Assembly: GCA_902586495.1 (NCBI GenBank)
Contig: CACIHQ010000010.1
Coordinates: 1-42,684 of the forward strand
DNA length: 42,684 bases
Reading direction: 5' to 3'
Source of the DNA: an uncultured Pelagibacteraceae bacterium
Lineage (GTDB): Bacteria; Pseudomonadota; Alphaproteobacteria; Pelagibacterales; Pelagibacteraceae
How positions within the stretch are numbered: position 1 is the first letter of the stretch; each line of letters begins with the position of its first letter. Positions 15,899 through 26,130 of the stretch are shown in pieces. The notes beneath the pieces are model-generated. The model saw only the letters and a list, made by a program, of their open reading frames with translations, made no database searches and was not told where the DNA came from. The position numbers and the translations under genes were made by a program.

Positions 15899-16648
15899 TT
15901 ATCTCTCTACAATTTCGATATCTTTTTCTTTTATAAATTTTAGAATTTGAGTGTTGCAGTAGTCAATTTTAGATTGATTTTCAGATCTTAAAACAATTGA
16001 TACTCCTAACTTACCAGCATGAAAAAAAGGATAACTTCCAATTTCAACATCTTGGTTTTGATCTTGAACTTTCATCAAAGAGTTAGCAATTTCACTTTCA
16101 ACTGTTCTTAAATTAATTGTATGACTTAAAATTGGTTCTCCGCCTGCTAATTTATTCTTCAATCCTCCTAACATAGACTTCATTATTGATGGTACACCTG
16201 GTAAACAAAATACATTTTCAACACTAAATCCTGGAGCACCACTTGTTGGATTTAAAATTAATTCTGCATTTTCTGGCATCCACGCCATTCTTTGTCTGCC
16301 TTCATTGAATTCCCCTTTTTTATAATAAGAATCTAAAATCTTAAAAGCTTCTTTATGTATTTCGTATTTTCGATTAAAAGCTTTTGAAACGGATTGTGCA
16401 GTAATATCATCATGCGTAGGACCGATTCCGCCAGTTGTAAAAACATAATCATTAGATTTTCTTAAAATATTAAGAGTATCGACGATTGTTTTCTCTACAT
16501 CAGGAATAACTCTTACTTCGTTTACTTTTATACCGATTGAATTAAGCCAAAGGGCTAATGTGGTAGTATTTGTGTCCTGAGTTCTTCCTGATAAAATTTC
16601 ATTACCAATTATCAGAATTGCAGCATTAACTTTTTTGTTTTTACTCAT
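15899..16648 (-). CDS. CinA N-terminal / molybdopterin-binding domain protein
   Basis: A 249-residue COG1058 protein with only the MoCF-like domain. It shows AAILIIGNEILSGRTQDTN near residue 9-27, the signature TTGGIGPTHDDITAQS near 71-86 and FCLPGVPSIM near 147-156. In longer CinA proteins this domain is a pyrophosphatase for ADP-ribose and FAD-like compounds and is joined to a nicotinamide-nucleotide deamidase. Here the deamidase half is absent, as in many alphaproteobacteria. It starts 21 bp from the chosen start of divergent sfsA. A house-cleaning role in pyridine-nucleotide turnover is inferred. Confidence 0.88.
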   Translation of the reverse strand: MSKNKKVNAAILIIGNEILSGRTQDTNTTTLALWLNSIGIKVNEVRVIPDVEKTIVDTLNILRKSNDYVFTTGGIGPTHDDITAQSVSKAFNRKYEIHKEAFKILDSYYKKGEFNEGRQRMAWMPENAELILNPTSGAPGFSVENVFCLPGVPSIMKSMLGGLKNKLAGGEPILSHTINLRTVESEIANSLMKVQDQNQDVEIGSYPFFHAGKLGVSIVLRSENQSKIDYCNTQILKFIKEKDIEIVER

Positions 16649-16669
16649 TATTATATGTATAATTTGAAA

Positions 16670-17368
16670 ATGGAATTTACCAAGTCTTTAATAAAAGGCA
16701 AATTAATCAAAAGATATAAACGTTTTTTTGTTGATGTTAAATTAGATAATCAAGTAGTTACTGCCCATTGTCCTAATACAGGATCGATGAAAGGTTTGTT
16801 AGATGAGGGGAATGAGGCCTATCTTTTAAAAAACGATGATCCAAAAAGGAAATTGAAATACACACTTCAAATTTTAAAAGCTAAGGGAAATCTTGTTGGG
16901 GTAAATACCCATTTAGCTAACAAAATTGTTTATAATGGTCTTATAGAAAATCTTATAAGTGAGTTAAAAAATAATGAAATAATCAAACCAGAAGTTTTTT
17001 TCAATAAAGAGACAAGATTCGACTTTTTAACTGAAAAAAATAATAAAAAGATCTTTATAGAGGTAAAAAACGTAACGCTTTTTCGTGATAAGAAAACTGC
17101 TGAATTTCCTGATGCAATTACCTCAAGAGGATCAAAACATTTACTCACCCTTATTGATGCCATAAAAAAAGGTTATAAAGCATACTTAATTTTTCTAGTG
17201 CAAATTCAAAATATGGAAAACTTTAAAATAGCAAAAGACATAGACCCAGAATATTATAGTAATTATCTAATTGCTAAAAAAGCAGGAGTAAATTTTTTAG
17301 CGTATAGATGTAAAATTAGTTCAAAAAAAATTTTGATCGAAAAAAAATTAAAAATTATAAATGAATAA
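16670..17368 (+). CDS. sfsA: SfsA family protein (sugar fermentation stimulation protein)
   Basis: A 232-residue SfsA protein, proposed in the literature to be a DNA/RNA nuclease related to restriction-endonuclease folds; the old name reflects an E. coli sugar-fermentation phenotype. Conserved blocks are LIKRYKRFFVDVK, TAHCPNTGSMKGLL and the nuclease-like FIEVKNVTLF followed by EFPDAITSRGSKHL. I chose ATG 16670 over 16655 because MEFTKSLIKGKLIKRYKRF lines up with the start of E. coli SfsA and because the earlier start would leave 6 bp to the divergent CinA gene. It overlaps map by 8 bp and heads the long map-pur run. Confidence 0.9.
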   Translation: MEFTKSLIKGKLIKRYKRFFVDVKLDNQVVTAHCPNTGSMKGLLDEGNEAYLLKNDDPKRKLKYTLQILKAKGNLVGVNTHLANKIVYNGLIENLISELKNNEIIKPEVFFNKETRFDFLTEKNNKKIFIEVKNVTLFRDKKTAEFPDAITSRGSKHLLTLIDAIKKGYKAYLIFLVQIQNMENFKIAKDIDPEYYSNYLIAKKAGVNFLAYRCKISSKKILIEKKLKIINE

Positions 17369-18134
17369 CTTCTCTGAAAAATTTGAAAAGATGAGAATTG
17401 CAGGAAAACTTGCCGCAAAAACTTTAGATATGCTCACTGAAAATATTAAGGAAGGTATTACTACAAATTATATAGATAAACTTGGCTATGAATTTATAAG
17501 AGATAATGGAGGTTACTCTGCTCCACTTTTTTATAGAGGGTTTGAAAAATCACTTTGTACATCTTTAAATCATGTTGTCTGTCATGGTATACCTTCGGAA
17601 GATAGAATTTTACAAGATGGTGATGCCTTAAATGTAGATGTTACTGCGATCATTGATAATCATTATGGGGACACTAGTAGAATGTTTTGTGTTGGCAAAA
17701 CATCAGTAAAATTAAATAATTTAATTGATGCTACTTATGAGGGAATGATGAAAGCAATTAAAATTCTTAAACCGGGAATAAAGCTTGGTGATATTGGGCA
17801 CGAAATTCAATCCTATGTCGAAGAAAAGGGTTTTTCAGTTGTAAGAGATTTTTGTGGTCATGGAATTGGAACAGTATTTCATGAAGCACCTAATATATTA
17901 CACTATGGTAATAAAAACACTGGTATGGAATTAAGACCGGGTATGACTTTTACAATAGAGCCAATGATAAATGCTGGGAAATTTGATACTAAAGTTTTAA
18001 ACGATGGTTGGACTGCTGTTACAAAAGATAAATCTTTATCAGCACAATTCGAGCATACAATAGGAATAACTGAAAATGGTTATGAAATCTTTACAGAATC
18101 TGCTAAAGGATATTCTAAACCACCATACAATTAA
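17361..18134 (+). CDS. map: Methionine aminopeptidase, type I
   Basis: A 257-residue type I methionine aminopeptidase that removes the initiator Met from nascent proteins. The metal-binding residues are visible in order: NVDVTAIIDNHYGDTSRMF (two Asp), DFCGHGIGTVFHEAP (His), FTIEPMIN (Glu) and QFEHTIGIT (Glu). HVVCHGIPSE carries the substrate-side His. No N-terminal zinc-finger extension is present, as expected for the bacterial type. Its start overlaps sfsA by 8 bp and its stop shares a base with the purB start, so it is translated within one tight operon. Confidence 0.96.
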   Translation: MNNFSEKFEKMRIAGKLAAKTLDMLTENIKEGITTNYIDKLGYEFIRDNGGYSAPLFYRGFEKSLCTSLNHVVCHGIPSEDRILQDGDALNVDVTAIIDNHYGDTSRMFCVGKTSVKLNNLIDATYEGMMKAIKILKPGIKLGDIGHEIQSYVEEKGFSVVRDFCGHGIGTVFHEAPNILHYGNKNTGMELRPGMTFTIEPMINAGKFDTKVLNDGWTAVTKDKSLSAQFEHTIGITENGYEIFTESAKGYSKPPYN

Positions 18135-19426
18135 TGATAAAAAGATACTCTCGTAAAGAATTAACAGACATATGGTCTGAAAAAAATAAGTATAAGATTT
18201 GGCTTGATGTAGAAATTGCTGCGGCTCAAGCAATGGAAAAGCTAAACCAAATTCCAAAAGGAGTTTCCTCAACTGTTAGAAAAAAAGCAAGAATTAATGT
18301 AAAAAGAATTCATCAAATAGAAAGTCAAGTTAAACATGATGTGATTGCTTTTTTAACATCAGTGACTGAAAAAGTGGGACTTAAAGCGAGGTATCTCCAT
18401 CAAGGAATGACATCATCCGATGTTTTAGATACAAGTTTTAATATTCAATTAGTCCAATCAGGAAAAATTCTTGTCAAAGATTTAGATCAAATTTTAAAAG
18501 TTCTTAAAAAACAAGCGCTTAAATATAGATTTACTCCATGTATGGGTAGAAGTCATGGTATACATGCTGAACCAATTACATTTGGTCTTAAATTAGCATC
18601 TTTTTATGAGGAATTTAAAAGAAATAAGATAAGATTGATTAATGCAATTGATGAGGTTTCTACATGTGCAATATCAGGAGCTGTTGGAACTTTTGCAAAT
18701 ATTTCTCCACAGATCGAACAACATGTAGCTAAAAAACTTGGGTTAAAGGTTGAACCAATTTCAACTCAAATAATTCCTCGTGATCGTCATGCTTTTTATT
18801 TTTCAGTCTTAGGTATTATTGCTGGATCAATTGAAAGAGTTGCAACAGAAATAAGACATCTTCAAAGAACAGAGGTATATGAATTACAAGAATATTTTTC
18901 CAAAAATCAAAAAGGATCCTCAGCAATGCCACATAAAAAAAATCCTATCTTAAGTGAAAATCTCACAGGCTTATCAAGAATGGTAAGAAGTGTGGTTGTA
19001 CCAGCCTTAGAAAATATTGCTTTATGGCACGAAAGAGATATTTCACATTCAAGTGTAGAGAGAAATATAGGGCCAGATGCAAACATCACTCTTGATTTCG
19101 CTTTAGTAAGACTGGCTAATGTATTAGATAATATGATTGTTTATCCAAAAAAAATGTTACAAAATTTAAATCAAACAAAAGGATTAATTTTTTCTCAAGA
19201 ATTGATGTTAGAATTAACTAAAACTGGATTAAGCAGAGAAAAATCTTATAGAATGATACAAAATTATGCAAAAAAATGTTTTGCAGAAAATTTAGACTTA
19301 TATAGCGTCATTCAGACTGACAAATATATAATGAGCAAAATTTCACCCAAAAAATTACAATCTATTTTTAGTTACGCTAAACATTTTAAGAATGTGAACT
19401 TAATATTTAAAAGAGTATTCAGGTAA
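18134..19426 (+). CDS. purB: Adenylosuccinate lyase
   Basis: A 430-residue fumarase/aspartase-superfamily enzyme. It cleaves SAICAR to AICAR and adenylosuccinate to AMP, each with loss of fumarate. Seen: N-terminal [25 protein letters not shown] near 93-104, [10 protein letters not shown] with the catalytic-region His, and the superfamily signature [16 protein letters not shown] near 263-278, whose mobile loop carries the catalytic Ser. The length is that of the short bacterial PurB class. Its first and last bases overlap map and purC, so it belongs to the pur operon. Confidence 0.97.
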   Translation: MIKRYSRKELTDIWSEKNKYKIWLDVEIAAAQAMEKLNQIPKGVSSTVRKKARINVKRIHQIESQVKHDVIAFLTSVTEKVGLKARYLHQGMTSSDVLDTSFNIQLVQSGKILVKDLDQILKVLKKQALKYRFTPCMGRSHGIHAEPITFGLKLASFYEEFKRNKIRLINAIDEVSTCAISGAVGTFANISPQIEQHVAKKLGLKVEPISTQIIPRDRHAFYFSVLGIIAGSIERVATEIRHLQRTEVYELQEYFSKNQKGSSAMPHKKNPILSENLTGLSRMVRSVVVPALENIALWHERDISHSSVERNIGPDANITLDFALVRLANVLDNMIVYPKKMLQNLNQTKGLIFSQELMLELTKTGLSREKSYRMIQNYAKKCFAENLDLYSVIQTDKYIMSKISPKKLQSIFSYAKHFKNVNLIFKRVFR

Positions 19427-20211
19427 TGAAAAAAGGAAAAAAATTATACGAAGGTAAAGCAAAAATCATTTATGCTTCTTCTGATAAAAATTTAGTTATC
19501 CAATATTTTAAAGACGATGCTACTGCTTTTAATAATCAAAAAAAAAGTACCATAGAGGGAAAAGGTGTATTGAATAATCGTATTTCAGAGCACATACTTT
19601 CTAATCTGTCTCAAATAGGAATTAAAAATCATTTAGTAAAAAGATTAAATATGAGAGAGCAATTAATAAAATTTGTAGAAATTATTCCAATTGAGTTTGT
19701 TGTGAGAAATGTTGCTACTGGATCTTTAACTAAAAGACTTGGAATTGAGGATGGAACGGTTCTTAAAGAACCTCTAATTGAATACTGTTTGAAAGATGAT
19801 GAACTTGGAGACCCCTTAATAGCTGAAGAACATATCTATGCTTTTGAGTGGGCCTCAAAAAAAGAGATTGAAAAAGTAAAAAAAATGATCTTGAGAATTA
19901 ACGATTTCATGATTGGTATGTTTAGAGGCGTTGGTATCAAGTTGATAGACTTTAAACTTGAATTCGGCAGAGTAAAATTAAATGGTAAGAGTGAAGTTAT
20001 TCTAGCTGATGAAATTAGTCCAGATACTTGTCGATTGTGGGACTCTATTACTGAAAAGAAACTAGATAAAGATAGATTTAGGAAAGATTTGGGAGATTTG
20101 ATTCCAGCATATACTGAAGTTGCAAAAAGACTTGGGATTTTACATGAACAATCCAATGTTACTGCAGTCAATGTTACAAAATTATCTTCAGTTAAAAAAA
20201 AGAGTAAATGA
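19426..20211 (+). CDS. purC: SAICAR synthase (phosphoribosylaminoimidazole-succinocarboxamide synthase)
   Basis: A 261-residue PurC. It joins CAIR and aspartate with ATP to form SAICAR, the substrate of PurB encoded just upstream. Motifs: [12 protein letters not shown] near 7-18, [34 protein letters not shown] and [14 protein letters not shown]. The C-terminal tail (about 20 residues ending in SSVKKKSK) is longer and more basic than in many PurC proteins. Its stop overlaps the purS start by 4 bp (ATGA), suggesting coupled translation. Confidence 0.97.
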   Translation: MKKGKKLYEGKAKIIYASSDKNLVIQYFKDDATAFNNQKKSTIEGKGVLNNRISEHILSNLSQIGIKNHLVKRLNMREQLIKFVEIIPIEFVVRNVATGSLTKRLGIEDGTVLKEPLIEYCLKDDELGDPLIAEEHIYAFEWASKKEIEKVKKMILRINDFMIGMFRGVGIKLIDFKLEFGRVKLNGKSEVILADEISPDTCRLWDSITEKKLDKDRFRKDLGDLIPAYTEVAKRLGILHEQSNVTAVNVTKLSSVKKKSK

Positions 20212-20450
20212 AGGTTTCTGCAATTATCACCTTAAAAAAAGATGTTCTGGATCCGCAAGGAAAAGTTATTCACCAGACCTTAGATGGAATGGGATTTAAG
20301 GATGTTAATGAAGTTAGACAAGGTAAATATTTTGAAATTGATGTAAAAGAAAATGATCCCAAAAAAGCTCAAAAAATTGTTGAAGATATGTGTAACAAAC
20401 TCTTAGCGAATCTTGTAATAGAAAATTATAAAATTATTGAGATACAATAA
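20208..20450 (+). CDS. purS: Phosphoribosylformylglycinamidine synthase subunit PurS
   Basis: An 80-residue PurS, the small dimeric subunit that bridges PurL and PurQ in the three-part FGAM synthase. It begins [19 protein letters not shown] and carries [17 protein letters not shown], both typical of the family. Its presence fixes the enzyme as the small PurSLQ type rather than the single-chain large PurL of gammaproteobacteria. It overlaps purC by 4 bp and lies 3 bp before purQ. Confidence 0.95.
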   Translation: MKVSAIITLKKDVLDPQGKVIHQTLDGMGFKDVNEVRQGKYFEIDVKENDPKKAQKIVEDMCNKLLANLVIENYKIIEIQ

Positions 20451-20453
20451 TTA

Positions 20454-21137
20454 ATGAAATCAGCAGTAATTACTTTTCCAGGTTCAAATTGTGACAGAGA
20501 TATGCACGTTGCACTGAATAAGTTTGGTTTCAAAAACCAAATGGTTTGGCATAACGATAATGAATTACCTAAATCTGATTTAGTAGTACTTCCGGGGGGA
20601 TTTTCATATGGTGACTATTTGAGATGTGGAAGCATGGCGTCTAAATCAAAGATAATGCAATCAGTAATTAATTTTGCAAAATCAGGTGGATTGGTGATGG
20701 GAATTTGTAATGGTTTTCAGATACTGGTTGAAAGTGGATTAGTTCCAGGAGTTTTGTTGAGAAATAAATATTTAGAATTTATTTGTAAAAATGTTTTTGT
20801 AAAAATTGATAATAAAGACAATCCATATTTTAAAAATTTAGATAAAGATGTATTTGAATTTCATATTGCTCATAATGAGGGAAATTATTTTTGCACCAAT
20901 GATCAACTTAAAGAAATGCAAGATAATAATCAGGTAGCAATTTATTATTGTAACGATAATGGAAAAATAGAAGAAAAATTTAATCCAAATGGTTCTTTAA
21001 AAAATATTGCTGGTATTTTTAACAAAGAGAAAAATGTTTTAGGGATGATGCCTCATCCAGAAAGAATGATTGATAAAAGTTTGTCTGGAGAAGATGGATC
21101 TTTGTTTTTTAAAAATTTAATAAATAATATAAGATAA
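20454..21137 (+). CDS. purQ: Phosphoribosylformylglycinamidine synthase subunit PurQ (glutaminase)
   Basis: A 227-residue class I glutamine amidotransferase that feeds ammonia to PurL. It shows FPGSNCDRD near the N terminus, [14 protein letters not shown], the nucleophile Cys in [11 protein letters not shown] near 81-91, and the His-Glu pair in GMMPHPERM near the end. The length is normal. It shares one base with purL (TAATG at 21135-21139), so the glutaminase and synthase subunits are made in coupled fashion. Confidence 0.97.
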   Translation: MKSAVITFPGSNCDRDMHVALNKFGFKNQMVWHNDNELPKSDLVVLPGGFSYGDYLRCGSMASKSKIMQSVINFAKSGGLVMGICNGFQILVESGLVPGVLLRNKYLEFICKNVFVKIDNKDNPYFKNLDKDVFEFHIAHNEGNYFCTNDQLKEMQDNNQVAIYYCNDNGKIEEKFNPNGSLKNIAGIFNKEKNVLGMMPHPERMIDKSLSGEDGSLFFKNLINNIR

Positions 21138-23326
21138 TGGAAGTTAATGAACAGATAGCTATAGATCATGGATTAAAAAAAGAGGAATATAAAAAAATTT
21201 GTGATCTACTGAAAAGAGTTCCTAATCTAACTGAACTTGGAATTTTCTCTGCAATGTGGAATGAACACTGTTCATATAAGTCATCAAGACTTCATTTAAA
21301 AAAACTACCGACCTCTGGAAAAAAAGTGATTCAAGGACCTGGAGAAAATGCAGGTGTTATTGATATTGAGGATGGGGATGCAATCGTTTTCAAAATTGAA
21401 AGTCATAATCATCCCTCTTTTATTGAACCTTATCAAGGAGCAGCTACTGGTGTGGGTGGTATCATGAGGGATGTTTTTACAATGGGTGCAAGACCAATTG
21501 CAAATTTAAATTCAATTCATTTTGGTTCATCACAACACAAAAAAACAAAAAATCTTTTAAGAGGAGTTGTTCATGGAATTGGGGGTTATGGAAATTGCAT
21601 GGGTGTCCCAACTATTGCCGGACAAACGTCTTTTGATAGTTCTTACAATGGCAACATTTTAGTCAATGCGATGACACTTGGATTAGTTAAAAAAAATAAA
21701 ATTTTTTATTCAAAAGCCGCTGGTCTTAACAAACCTGTGATTTACGTTGGTTCAAAGACAGGACGAGATGGTATTCATGGAGCAAGTATGGCATCAGCTA
21801 GTTTTGATGAAAAAATAGAGGAAAAAAAACCAACCGTTCAAGTTGGAGATCCTTTTACAGAAAAACTTTTACTTGAAGCTTGTCTAGAATTAATGGCTGG
21901 AGACTCAATTATTGCAATACAAGACATGGGTGCAGCAGGTCTTACATCATCAAGTATCGAAATGGCTTCAAAAGGTAATTTAGGAATTGAATTAAATCTA
22001 AATAAGGTTCCATGCAGAGAAAGTAAAATGACACCTTATGAAATTATGCTTTCTGAAAGCCAAGAAAGAATGTTGATTGTTTTAGAAAATGGAAAAGAAG
22101 ATCTGGCTAAAAAAATATTTGATAAATGGGACTTAGATTTTGCAGTAATTGGTAAAACAACCAATTCAAAAAATATAGAATTATTTTATGATGAAAAACA
22201 AGTTGCAAGTATTCCAATTAATACTTTGGTTGAAAATTCCCCAATGTATGATCGCAAGTGGAAAAAAACAAAACTGCCAAAAAAAAACCTTATAAAAAAA
22301 GAGGATTTAAAAAAATTTAAAATTAAAGAAGTTTTAAATAAAATTTTATCAAATCCTAATGTATGCAGTAAAGAATGGATATGGCAACAGTATGATCACA
22401 CAGTTATGGGAGATACAATTCAAAAACCTGGGGGTGACTCCGGTGTTGTTAGAGTTCATGGCACTAATAAAGCAGTAGCAGCAACAGTAGACTCTTCAGC
22501 TATTTATTGTTGGGCACATCCTCTTACAGGTGGAAAACAAGTTGTTTGTGAAAGTTGGAGAAATCTTATTTCTGTTGGAGCAACTCCAATTGCTATAACA
22601 AATTGTTTAAACTTTGGGAGCCCAGAGAAAGAGGAAAATATGGGAGAATTCGTTGAATGTGTTAAAGGAATAGGTGAAGCCTGTGAATATTTAAAATTTC
22701 CAGTCGTTTCTGGAAATGTCTCATTTTATAACCAAACAAAAGAAATTGGAATTAAACCAACACCTTCAATTGGTGGTGTGGGACTGATTAAGGATTACAA
22801 ACAAATGATTACAATGGACTTTAAAGAAATTAATAATCTTGTTTTAATAGTTGGTAAAACTGAGGGTCACTTAGATCAAAGTCTTTTTGCAAGAAACATA
22901 TTAAATGAAAAGAACGGACCGCCACCTGAAATAAATCTTTTTAATGAAAAAAATAATGGTGAAACAATTCTTCAGTTAATTAAAAAAAATCTTGTTAGAA
23001 GCGCTCATGATGTGTCTATCGGTGGAATAATTACAGCTGTAAGTAAAATGTGTATTAAAGGTAATAAAGGTATTGAATTTAATAAACCTAAATATTTTAT
23101 AAGTGAAATTGAGTACTTATTTTGTGAAGATCAAGGACGATATGTAATAGAGATCGAGCCAAAAAATTTAAAAAAGGTTATTAGTATTTTAGGTGAAAAC
23201 TCAGTGCACTTTGATGAATTAGGTAGAATTATAGATAAAAACATGATTATTAATCAAAAGACAAAAGTTACAATTGACGAATTAAAATCATATAATACTA
23301 ATTGGTTATCGGAGTATATGAATTAA
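21137..23326 (+). CDS. purL: Phosphoribosylformylglycinamidine synthase subunit PurL
   Basis: A 729-residue small-type PurL, the ATP-dependent synthase that turns FGAR into FGAM using ammonia from PurQ. The duplicated AIR-synthase-like fold is seen as [40 protein letters not shown] and [14 protein letters not shown] in the first half. The second half has [22 protein letters not shown] and SAHDVSIGG. It needs PurS and PurQ, both encoded immediately upstream. It ends 2 bp before bolA, which belongs to a different pathway but the same run of genes. Confidence 0.97.
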   Translation: MEVNEQIAIDHGLKKEEYKKICDLLKRVPNLTELGIFSAMWNEHCSYKSSRLHLKKLPTSGKKVIQGPGENAGVIDIEDGDAIVFKIESHNHPSFIEPYQGAATGVGGIMRDVFTMGARPIANLNSIHFGSSQHKKTKNLLRGVVHGIGGYGNCMGVPTIAGQTSFDSSYNGNILVNAMTLGLVKKNKIFYSKAAGLNKPVIYVGSKTGRDGIHGASMASASFDEKIEEKKPTVQVGDPFTEKLLLEACLELMAGDSIIAIQDMGAAGLTSSSIEMASKGNLGIELNLNKVPCRESKMTPYEIMLSESQERMLIVLENGKEDLAKKIFDKWDLDFAVIGKTTNSKNIELFYDEKQVASIPINTLVENSPMYDRKWKKTKLPKKNLIKKEDLKKFKIKEVLNKILSNPNVCSKEWIWQQYDHTVMGDTIQKPGGDSGVVRVHGTNKAVAATVDSSAIYCWAHPLTGGKQVVCESWRNLISVGATPIAITNCLNFGSPEKEENMGEFVECVKGIGEACEYLKFPVVSGNVSFYNQTKEIGIKPTPSIGGVGLIKDYKQMITMDFKEINNLVLIVGKTEGHLDQSLFARNILNEKNGPPPEINLFNEKNNGETILQLIKKNLVRSAHDVSIGGIITAVSKMCIKGNKGIEFNKPKYFISEIEYLFCEDQGRYVIEIEPKNLKKVISILGENSVHFDELGRIIDKNMIINQKTKVTIDELKSYNTNWLSEYMN

Positions 23327-23328
23327 TT

Positions 23329-23559
23329 ATGGCAATGGATTTAAAAGAAATTGAAAAACATATCAAAGAGGCTTTACCAGATGCATTAGTTGAAATACAA
23401 GATTTGGCTGGTGATGGAAATCATTATTCTGCAACCATCACTTCATCTCAATTTAGTGGTAAAAGTAAAATTGAGCAGCATAAAATGGTATATAATTCTT
23501 TAAAAGGTAAAATGGGTAATGAACTTCATGCCTTGGCAATAAAAACAAAGGAGCAATAA
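23329..23559 (+). CDS. BolA family protein
   Basis: A 76-residue BolA/IbaG-like protein. I chose ATG 23329 because it begins the family alignment (MAMDLKEIEKHIKEALPDA); an earlier in-frame GTG at 23302 would lie inside purL. Conserved parts are the GDGNHYSATITS block and the SKIEQHKMVYNSLKG helix. BolA proteins bind monothiol CGFS glutaredoxins through a shared [2Fe-2S] cluster and act in iron sensing or cluster delivery. The partner gene follows with a one-base overlap, which supports this role. ATG 23335 is an alternative start. Confidence 0.93.
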   Translation: MAMDLKEIEKHIKEALPDALVEIQDLAGDGNHYSATITSSQFSGKSKIEQHKMVYNSLKGKMGNELHALAIKTKEQ

Positions 23560-23891
23560 TGGATGATCAAACTAAAAATTTAATTCAAAATCACATTGAT
23601 AATAATGATGTTTGTTTGTTTATGAAAGGAACTCCTGACACTCCACAGTGTGGGTTTTCAATGGCGGTAGCAAACTTGCTTAAAATATTAGAAGTAAACT
23701 ATAAAGGCGTTAATGTTTTAGAAAATCAAACATTGAGAGAGGGTATTAAAATTTTTAGTGATTGGCCAACAATACCTCAATTATATGTAAAAAAAGAATT
23801 TGTTGGTGGATGTGATATTGTCAAGGAAATGTATGAAAATGGTGAGTTAAAAAAAATCTTTGACGAAAAAGGTATTGAATATAAAAAGTAA
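23559..23891 (+). CDS. grxD: Monothiol glutaredoxin, Grx4/GrxD type (CGFS)
   Basis: A 110-residue monothiol glutaredoxin. The active-site CGFS lies in GTPDTPQCGFSMAVANLL near residues 24-41, followed by the WPTIPQLYVKKEFVGGCDI block that contacts glutathione. Proteins of this class carry a [2Fe-2S] cluster bound with glutathione and pass it to targets, often with a BolA partner, encoded directly upstream with a one-base overlap. It converges on rpsD with a 2 bp gap, so no separate terminator fits between them. Confidence 0.96.
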   Translation: MDDQTKNLIQNHIDNNDVCLFMKGTPDTPQCGFSMAVANLLKILEVNYKGVNVLENQTLREGIKIFSDWPTIPQLYVKKEFVGGCDIVKEMYENGELKKIFDEKGIEYKK

Positions 23892-23893
23892 AT

Positions 23894-24511
23894 TTATCTA
23901 GAATAATATTCGATTACTAAATTTGGCTCCATTACGATCGGATAAGGAACTTCTTCAAATTTTGGAATTCTAATAAACTTAAATTTTTTATTTTTTTCGT
24001 CCATTTGAATATATTCTGGTGTTTCTCGCTCTTTATTTGCTAAAGCTATATCAACTATAGCTAATTGTTTTGATTTATCTCTTATTTCAATAGTATCTTC
24101 TTCTTTTACCGAATAACTTGAAATATTTACTTTTTTCCCATTAACCTTAACATGACCATGATTAATTAATTGTCGTGCAGAAAAGATTGTAGTTGCAAAT
24201 TTTGCTCTATAAATTACAGCATCTAATCTTCTTTCTAACAAACCAATTAGGTTTTCGCTTGTATCTCCTTTAAGCATGCTAGCTTTTTTATAAATATTTC
24301 TGAATTGTCTCTCGTTGATATTGCCATAATAAGCTTTTAATTTTTGTTTTGCTTGAAGTTGAATTCCATAGTCTGAAGGTTTAGAGGTTTTGGTTTGACC
24401 GTGCTGACCTGGTCCATAAGCTCTAGTATTAAAAGGACTTTTTGGTCTTCCCCAAAGATTTACTTTTAATCGTCTATCAACTTTGTGTTTAGAGTTTAAT
24501 CTTTTTGTCAT
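23894..24511 (-). CDS. rpsD: 30S ribosomal protein S4
   Basis: A 205-residue ribosomal protein S4, which binds 16S rRNA early in 30S assembly. It lacks the zinc-binding cysteines of the other S4 type (C-minus form). Visible blocks are the N-terminal [19 protein letters not shown] and the S4 RNA-binding domain [21 protein letters not shown] and [19 protein letters not shown] near 85-128. It stands apart from other ribosomal protein genes. The leader of 40 bp after trmJ is too short for an obvious autoregulatory structure, and none is apparent. Confidence 0.97.
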   Translation of the reverse strand: MTKRLNSKHKVDRRLKVNLWGRPKSPFNTRAYGPGQHGQTKTSKPSDYGIQLQAKQKLKAYYGNINERQFRNIYKKASMLKGDTSENLIGLLERRLDAVIYRAKFATTIFSARQLINHGHVKVNGKKVNISSYSVKEEDTIEIRDKSKQLAIVDIALANKERETPEYIQMDEKNKKFKFIRIPKFEEVPYPIVMEPNLVIEYYSR

Positions 24512-24551
24512 TTAATATTGGGTCTTATAAACTTACACATTATTTTGTCAA

Positions 24552-25265
24552 TCAACGTTTTTTACCCAAACTTGCAAATACGCTTGATAAAATACGTGTT
24601 TCTTTACCGGATAATTCCATTTTATAAAAAATGTTTCTTAAATTCTGTAACATTACAGGTTTCTTTTCTTTTGGTTTAAAAAAATTGATGTTTTCTAAAT
24701 TGCTTAAACATAAGTTTATCATTGATTGAATTTCTTTTTTTGATGCTGATTTAACTTTTTTTGATTTTTGAAATGGTTTGGTTCTCATCTTAATTATACT
24801 AGAGACTACTTGAGCTATAATAATTAAACTATGAGAAAGATTTAATGACTTAAATTCTGGATTAGTTGGAATTTGTAAAGTGTAATTGGCATAACTGACC
24901 TCTTCGTTTGAAAGACCTGAAGCTTCAGATCCAAATAAAAAACCAACTTTTTTTTTAAAATCTATTTTTTTCAAATCTTCTAGATTTATATGTTTTATAT
25001 TTTTATTTCTAAATCGCGCTGAAGTCGCAATTACAATATCAATATCTTTAAGAACCTTTTCAATATTCTCATACACTTTACTTTGATTGATAATATTTTT
25101 TGCACCTACTGATGTAGCAAAAATTTTATCATTTGGAAAAATAGGCTTAGGATTTATTAAAATTAACTTTCTAAAGTTAAAATTTTTTATTGCTCTTGCG
25201 CATGCACCAATATTTTCTGACAACTGCGGTTTATGTAAAATAAATGAAATATTATTTTTTGACAT
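24552..25265 (-). CDS. trmJ: SPOUT-class RNA 2'-O-methyltransferase, TrmJ-like
   Basis: A 237-residue TrmH/TrmJ-family methyltransferase. The N-terminal ISFILHKPQLSENIGACARAIKNF block, LFGSEASGLSNEEV and the knot segment LQIPTNPEFKSLNLSHSL are the three SPOUT motifs. TrmJ methylates the ribose at position 32 of several tRNAs. The C-terminal 80 residues form the lysine-rich dimerisation extension found in TrmJ and absent from the shortest TrmH-like proteins. It starts 1 bp after the DUF1989 stop, in the cysS-to-rpsD series. The TrmJ assignment over other family members is likely but not proven. Confidence 0.88.
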   Translation of the reverse strand: MSKNNISFILHKPQLSENIGACARAIKNFNFRKLILINPKPIFPNDKIFATSVGAKNIINQSKVYENIEKVLKDIDIVIATSARFRNKNIKHINLEDLKKIDFKKKVGFLFGSEASGLSNEEVSYANYTLQIPTNPEFKSLNLSHSLIIIAQVVSSIIKMRTKPFQKSKKVKSASKKEIQSMINLCLSNLENINFFKPKEKKPVMLQNLRNIFYKMELSGKETRILSSVFASLGKKR

Positions 25266-25266
25266 G

Positions 25267-26130
25267 TTAATCAGTCATACCATGATCTCTTTTATAAGAT
25301 GATATCTTAGAAATTTTTATACCTTCCAAAAATTTTTTATCTACATCCCATATAGAAACTTTTAATGGATAACATTTTGCAACATCCGATGAATGTTCAG
25401 AACCGCAATCACCACCGGGACATGCAGATAAGGCTCCTAATAGATCAGTCTCAGCAAAAAATTCTAAAAAATCCCCAGGTCTTACTGGGCTTGATTTCAT
25501 AAAATATTGCTTAGTGTCATTAGTAAATCCAGTAAGCATAAATACATTTAATACATCGTGTACGATTTTTTCTGCGTCATCTAATTTGACATTTTTTTCC
25601 TTAACTAAAGCTCTGGTTAAATTCGAATGACAACAATAATGGTAATCGTTGTTTGACGTTAGCTTATACGTATAAGGATCACATCTCGTACCAATAACAT
25701 CATGAACCGAGCCCCCATCTTTATCGTAACCATACCAATCTAATGTATCCCACGTAATTGTTGCCAATGATCTAAGATATGGAAAACTACTGAACATTTT
25801 ATCTCCGACTGAAATATGTGTTCCGTAGAGAGCTCTAGTTTTACCAGAATAAAACTTTTCATTTAAATTATCAGCCTGAAATATATTTAAATCTCCTACT
25901 TGTGGACCTTCAATACTTTCTATTCTAAAAAAATTACCTGATTTAACATTAAAAGTTTTAGCATCTCTTGGTGGAACTATAACTTCATCTACTTGTTTGA
26001 TGTGTTTTCTTGCTTCAAGTAATATTTCAAGATTATTATTTATGCTATCATTTGGATAACAAACGACAGGATCAGCTCCTACCCTGCTTTCAATGTCAGT
26101 AGGTTTCTTGGAGAACTTCTTAATTTTCAT
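25267..26130 (-). CDS. DUF1989 family protein (urea carboxylase-associated / carboxyguanidine deiminase-like)
   Basis: A 287-residue DUF1989 protein. Recognisable parts are VIVPPRDAKTFNVKSGNFFRI, IEGPQVGDLNIFQADN, a Cys/His-rich middle (GTRCDPYT, HYCCHSNL) and SACPGGDCGSEHSSDV near the C terminus, a likely metal site. Characterised relatives include the CgdA and CgdB subunits of carboxyguanidine deiminase; other members lie beside urea carboxylase. No partner DUF1989 gene, guanidine carboxylase or allophanate hydrolase is in the window. It sits between cimA and trmJ with 0-1 bp gaps, so it is co-transcribed with them. Its substrate is unknown. Confidence 0.82.
   Translation of the reverse strand: MKIKKFSKKPTDIESRVGADPVVCYPNDSINNNLEILLEARKHIKQVDEVIVPPRDAKTFNVKSGNFFRIESIEGPQVGDLNIFQADNLNEKFYSGKTRALYGTHISVGDKMFSSFPYLRSLATITWDTLDWYGYDKDGGSVHDVIGTRCDPYTYKLTSNNDYHYCCHSNLTRALVKEKNVKLDDAEKIVHDVLNVFMLTGFTNDTKQYFMKSSPVRPGDFLEFFAETDLLGALSACPGGDCGSEHSSDVAKCYPLKVSIWDVDKKFLEGIKISKISSYKRDHGMTD

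Noticed and set aside
15899-16648. A truncated, broken CinA
   Set aside because: Single-domain CinA N-terminal proteins of about 250 residues are normal in alphaproteobacteria, and the reading frame is intact.
23302-23328. A longer BolA protein starting inside purL
   Set aside because: The extra nine residues are outside the family alignment, and ATG 23329 follows the purL stop by 2 bp.
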